Assembly: GCA_031363085.1 (NCBI GenBank) | Contig: JANLTU010000116.1 | Span: 1 to 16,495 of the forward strand | Source of the DNA: UBA6921 sp031363085 | GTDB taxonomy: Bacteria > Pseudomonadota > Gammaproteobacteria > SG8-11 | Length of the DNA: 16,495 bases | Reading direction: 5' to 3' | Part shown: one piece after another, positions 14,810 through 16,495 of the stretch | Layout of the letters: every line of letters begins with the position of its first letter | Numbering within the stretch: the first letter of the stretch is position 1 | Notes under the pieces: model-generated | What the model was told of the DNA's origin: nothing | Database searches by the model: none | Seen by the model: the letters and a program-made list of their open reading frames with translations, nothing else | Position numbers and translations under genes: made by a program

Positions 14810-14878
14810 TCAGGCTTGTGATTTGCGTGTAAAGTATTCTCAATACGCGACAGAAATAATGCAATTACACAAGCCTGA
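14810..14878. repeat. 69-base inverted-repeat element (mobile-element relic?)
   Basis: Arms TCAGGCTTGTGATTTGC (14810-14826) and GCAATTACACAAGCCTGA (14861-14878) are inverted copies with one or two differences: the outer 11 bases pair perfectly and the inner ends match as GATTTGC versus GTAATTGC. A smaller GTATT-CTC-AATAC hairpin lies in the middle (about 14834-14846). The right end is followed by CCCC, giving the TGACCCC end seen at some transposon-associated palindromes. No gene lies inside. It abuts the truncated SpoU fragment. Confidence 0.55.
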
Positions 14879-14946
14879 CCCCGCTCCCAACTCGACTGAG
14901 GTCCTGGTAATACTTGGCGCCGTGTTTCGCGAATGCACCTTGCAGG

Positions 14947-15348
14947 TTACTGGTTCGGCAACAATCCAACCAATTGTAATAAGTTCGAGATATTCTTCCG
15001 TAACGAGATAGCACCGGCATCGTCGTAGAAATCCACAACCAAATAATCAGGATAGTAGCGGATGATCAGATTTTTCGAGCGCAGAATGTACGGCCCAGTT
15101 TTATAAGAAACATAGCTTTTCTCCCACTCAGCTCGCTCTTTCTCAAAAAGTTCTTTTGTCCGCTGGTAGACCGGATCGGAAGCTCCAACAATTTTTGATG
15201 AAAGCAACTCGCCAGACACCGTGTATGTTTCCAGAGTCATTTGCGATGGAAACTCTTTCACAGGAATCTCCACTTTGCATCCATACAAGAAGACAACCGA
15301 CACCAACAATATAGCGATCTCGGTACACGATTTAACGATGCCAAACAT
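14947..15348 (-). CDS. Small lipoprotein, candidate immunity protein for the Rhs effector
   Basis: The start at ATG 15346-15348 is chosen because it gives a classic lipoprotein signal: MFGIVKSCTEIAILLVSVVF followed by L-Y-G-C with the lipidated Cys24. GGAAGGA lies nine bases upstream, inside the gap after the rhs stop. An earlier ATG (15432) would overlap the rhs gene and bury the signal. The mature 110 or so residues are polar (SQMTLETYTVSGELLSSKIV, FEKERAEWEKSYVSYKTGPY), with a C-terminal strand-rich part. I know no matching family. Its position 20 bases after an rhs toxin end, its small size and its low GC (26 of 60 bases in 15181-15240) are those of an immunity gene. A membrane-anchored periplasmic product would fit protection against a periplasm-acting effector. 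Confidence 0.6.
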   Translation of the reverse strand: MFGIVKSCTEIAILLVSVVFLYGCKVEIPVKEFPSQMTLETYTVSGELLSSKIVGASDPVYQRTKELFEKERAEWEKSYVSYKTGPYILRSKNLIIRYYPDYLVVDFYDDAGAISLRKNISNLLQLVGLLPNQ

Positions 15349-15368
15349 CAGATTGAATCCTTCCGAGA

Positions 15369-16495
15369 TCAGCGATTTTTCAAAATCATTTCCTTTATGG
15401 AATCGAACTGATCCGCTGTATAAGTCCTGCAACTATTTGTCAGTGCGTTGTAAGGAGCCGTATTGCCGACTTGGTTTTGCATGTACTTAACTATGATCTT
15501 ATCCTCTGCCGCCGATGTGCTAAACACATTCACTGTCTTGGTGGCTGGGTCTCTCGTATCAGGATAGACCTCTCCATTGCCAGAGCCATCAGGACGAGGA
15601 TCGGCACCAGACTGAGAGAAATTATCCGTGAAGGGATTGCCGTCACCGTTCATACCAAATGACATACCGTACACAATATTTCCATACGAATCCCGAACGA
15701 CTAGCCGACGATGTAATCCACTTGCGGCTGGCGTATTCTCGTGCACTAAGTCATTAAACAGATAAGAAAACGCACCTGTCATCGCTCCGTCTTCAAAATT
15801 GCCTCCAACCAACTTTGAGCCAGCTCCGCCAGCAAGCGCTGCAACAGATGTGCGTGCCAGCAAGCCTCCATTATTCATAAATCCGGTTTCAGATATGCCC
15901 TTTGCAAACGCCCCGCTTGCAAACCCACTCTTGAAGCTACCGCCCTGTGCCAAACTCATGGCACCGCCGATGGTGCCATGTAGCGCTGTGCGTGCTAACG
16001 CACCCTCGATGCCGGTTCCAAACGAGGGGCCGATATCTCCGGCCACACCGAATGCGTACGCGCTTACCGCGCCCATCACGGCACCTTTGAGTGTGCCGGT
16101 GTTAATGTACCCCGCAACCGCACCCGCACATATCGGGCAATATGCACTCACCACTGCCGCCGCAGCGATGGCAATGTACGGCCGTGCAACCTTGAGTGCA
16201 TGCTTCCATGTTTTGCTCAACCAGTTATATCCGCTCGGGTCGGTCAGATTGAGCGGGTTATTTATCACATAGCTGTAGCGGTTAAAGCTTTGTAAGTTCG
16301 CTCCAGATTGGATCTGAGGATCAGCCTGCATGAACCTTCCCAAGCTCGGGTCATAGGTCCGGCCGTTCATGTGGATGATGCCGATTGAATCCATCATCTC
16401 GTGGCCGGTGAAGCCGTGATGGGTGTTCTTCGACGTGAGCTGCGTTACAGAATCGGTGCCGTTTGCATTGCGGCGTTTGCCGAAGGCGCCGTAAC
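15369..16495 (-). CDS. Rhs-family protein, C-terminal part with toxin domain (5' end outside window)
   Basis: The open frame continues through the right edge, with 374 residues visible. Residues 1-88 are the Rhs-associated core: YGAFGKRRNANG, HHGFTGHE, IGIIHMNGRTYDPSLGRFMQ, NRYSYVINNPLNLTDPSG. The DPSG end marks the start of the variable C-terminal part. Residues about 100-247 are glycine/alanine-rich and hydrophobic (AIAAAAVVSAYCPICAGAVA), a region often seen between core and toxin. The last 120 residues form the toxin: GLHRRLVVRDSYGNIVYGMS, NGEVYPDTRDPATKTV and NALTNSCRTYTADQFDSI. A His (261) before a Cys (355) in these contexts suggests a permuted papain-like (NlpC/P60 or LRAT-like) fold; this is inference. 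Rhs proteins are secreted polymorphic effectors, usually via type VI secretion. Confidence 0.85.
   Translation of the reverse strand, partial: YGAFGKRRNANGTDSVTQLTSKNTHHGFTGHEMMDSIGIIHMNGRTYDPSLGRFMQADPQIQSGANLQSFNRYSYVINNPLNLTDPSGYNWLSKTWKHALKVARPYIAIAAAAVVSAYCPICAGAVAGYINTGTLKGAVMGAVSAYAFGVAGDIGPSFGTGIEGALARTALHGTIGGAMSLAQGGSFKSGFASGAFAKGISETGFMNNGGLLARTSVAALAGGAGSKLVGGNFEDGAMTGAFSYLFNDLVHENTPAASGLHRRLVVRDSYGNIVYGMSFGMNGDGNPFTDNFSQSGADPRPDGSGNGEVYPDTRDPATKTVNVFSTSAAEDKIIVKYMQNQVGNTAPYNALTNSCRTYTADQFDSIKEMILKNR

Noticed and set aside
14619..15011. 130-codon plus-strand frame over the SpoU relic and inverted repeat
   Set aside because: It crosses the palindromic element and the recognisable minus-strand SpoU and lipoprotein sequences; no domain or ribosome site.
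15799..16272. 157-codon proline/alanine-rich plus-strand frame
   Set aside because: It is the antisense shadow of the Gly/Ala-rich part of the Rhs protein.

Overview
The window looks like a piece of a proteobacterial chromosome, probably beta- or gammaproteobacterial. This is an inference from the fairly high GC of the core genes, a 2,3-bisphosphoglycerate-dependent GpmA, a HigBA pair, an Rhs protein and above all an Anbu (bacterial proteasome-like) gene set. The exact lineage cannot be read from the sequence. No complete insertion sequence, integrase, CRISPR array, rRNA or tRNA was seen.

Left part (1-2946, all minus strand): the N-terminus of an exported protein; an EamA/DMT transporter with a downstream terminator; an HxlR regulator broken by an in-frame TAG at its conserved Trp; a truncated N-formylglutamate amidohydrolase; and a transglutaminase-like protease broken by an in-frame TAG at another expected Trp. 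Middle-left (3057-5825, mainly plus): a ParA/MinD-like ATPase, a C-terminal citrate-synthase-like scrap with a TGA at a conserved Trp, the toxin-antitoxin pair higB-higA, and a low-GC DUF1780-like putative nuclease. The stop codon of that nuclease lies inside a well-formed integron attC site (5763-5825), so the segment looks like an integron gene cassette stranded without an integrase nearby. Next is gpmA (minus).

Centre (7118-11848): a VOC/HPPD-like gene with a frameshift, a circularly permuted ATP-grasp gene (COG2308-like) with a premature TAA, an intact alpha-E gene (COG2307-like), a scrap of a chlorite-dismutase-like gene, and the convergent Anbu peptidase gene with a one-base frameshift in a run of eight C. 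Together with the transglutaminase this is the known Anbu neighbourhood. Nearly every member except alpha-E is broken, while the neighbouring unrelated genes are intact. Concerted decay of the Anbu system is the main biological message of this window.

Right part (12169-16495, minus strand): an alpha/beta hydrolase with an internal deletion, a SAM methyltransferase, a PhzF-family protein overlapping an orphan VapB-like antitoxin with a palindromic upstream site, a C-terminal SpoU methyltransferase scrap, a small inverted-repeat element, and at the edge the 3' end of an rhs gene. The Rhs C-terminal domain resembles a permuted papain-like fold and is followed 20 bases later by a small lipoprotein, a candidate effector-immunity pair.

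The three Trp-to-stop lesions (positions 1522-1524, 2776-2778, 4165-4167) are all explained by single G-to-A changes in TGG. The lesions are concentrated in a few genes rather than spread over the window, which favours true gene decay over random sequencing error, but the single-base indels need confirmation from reads.
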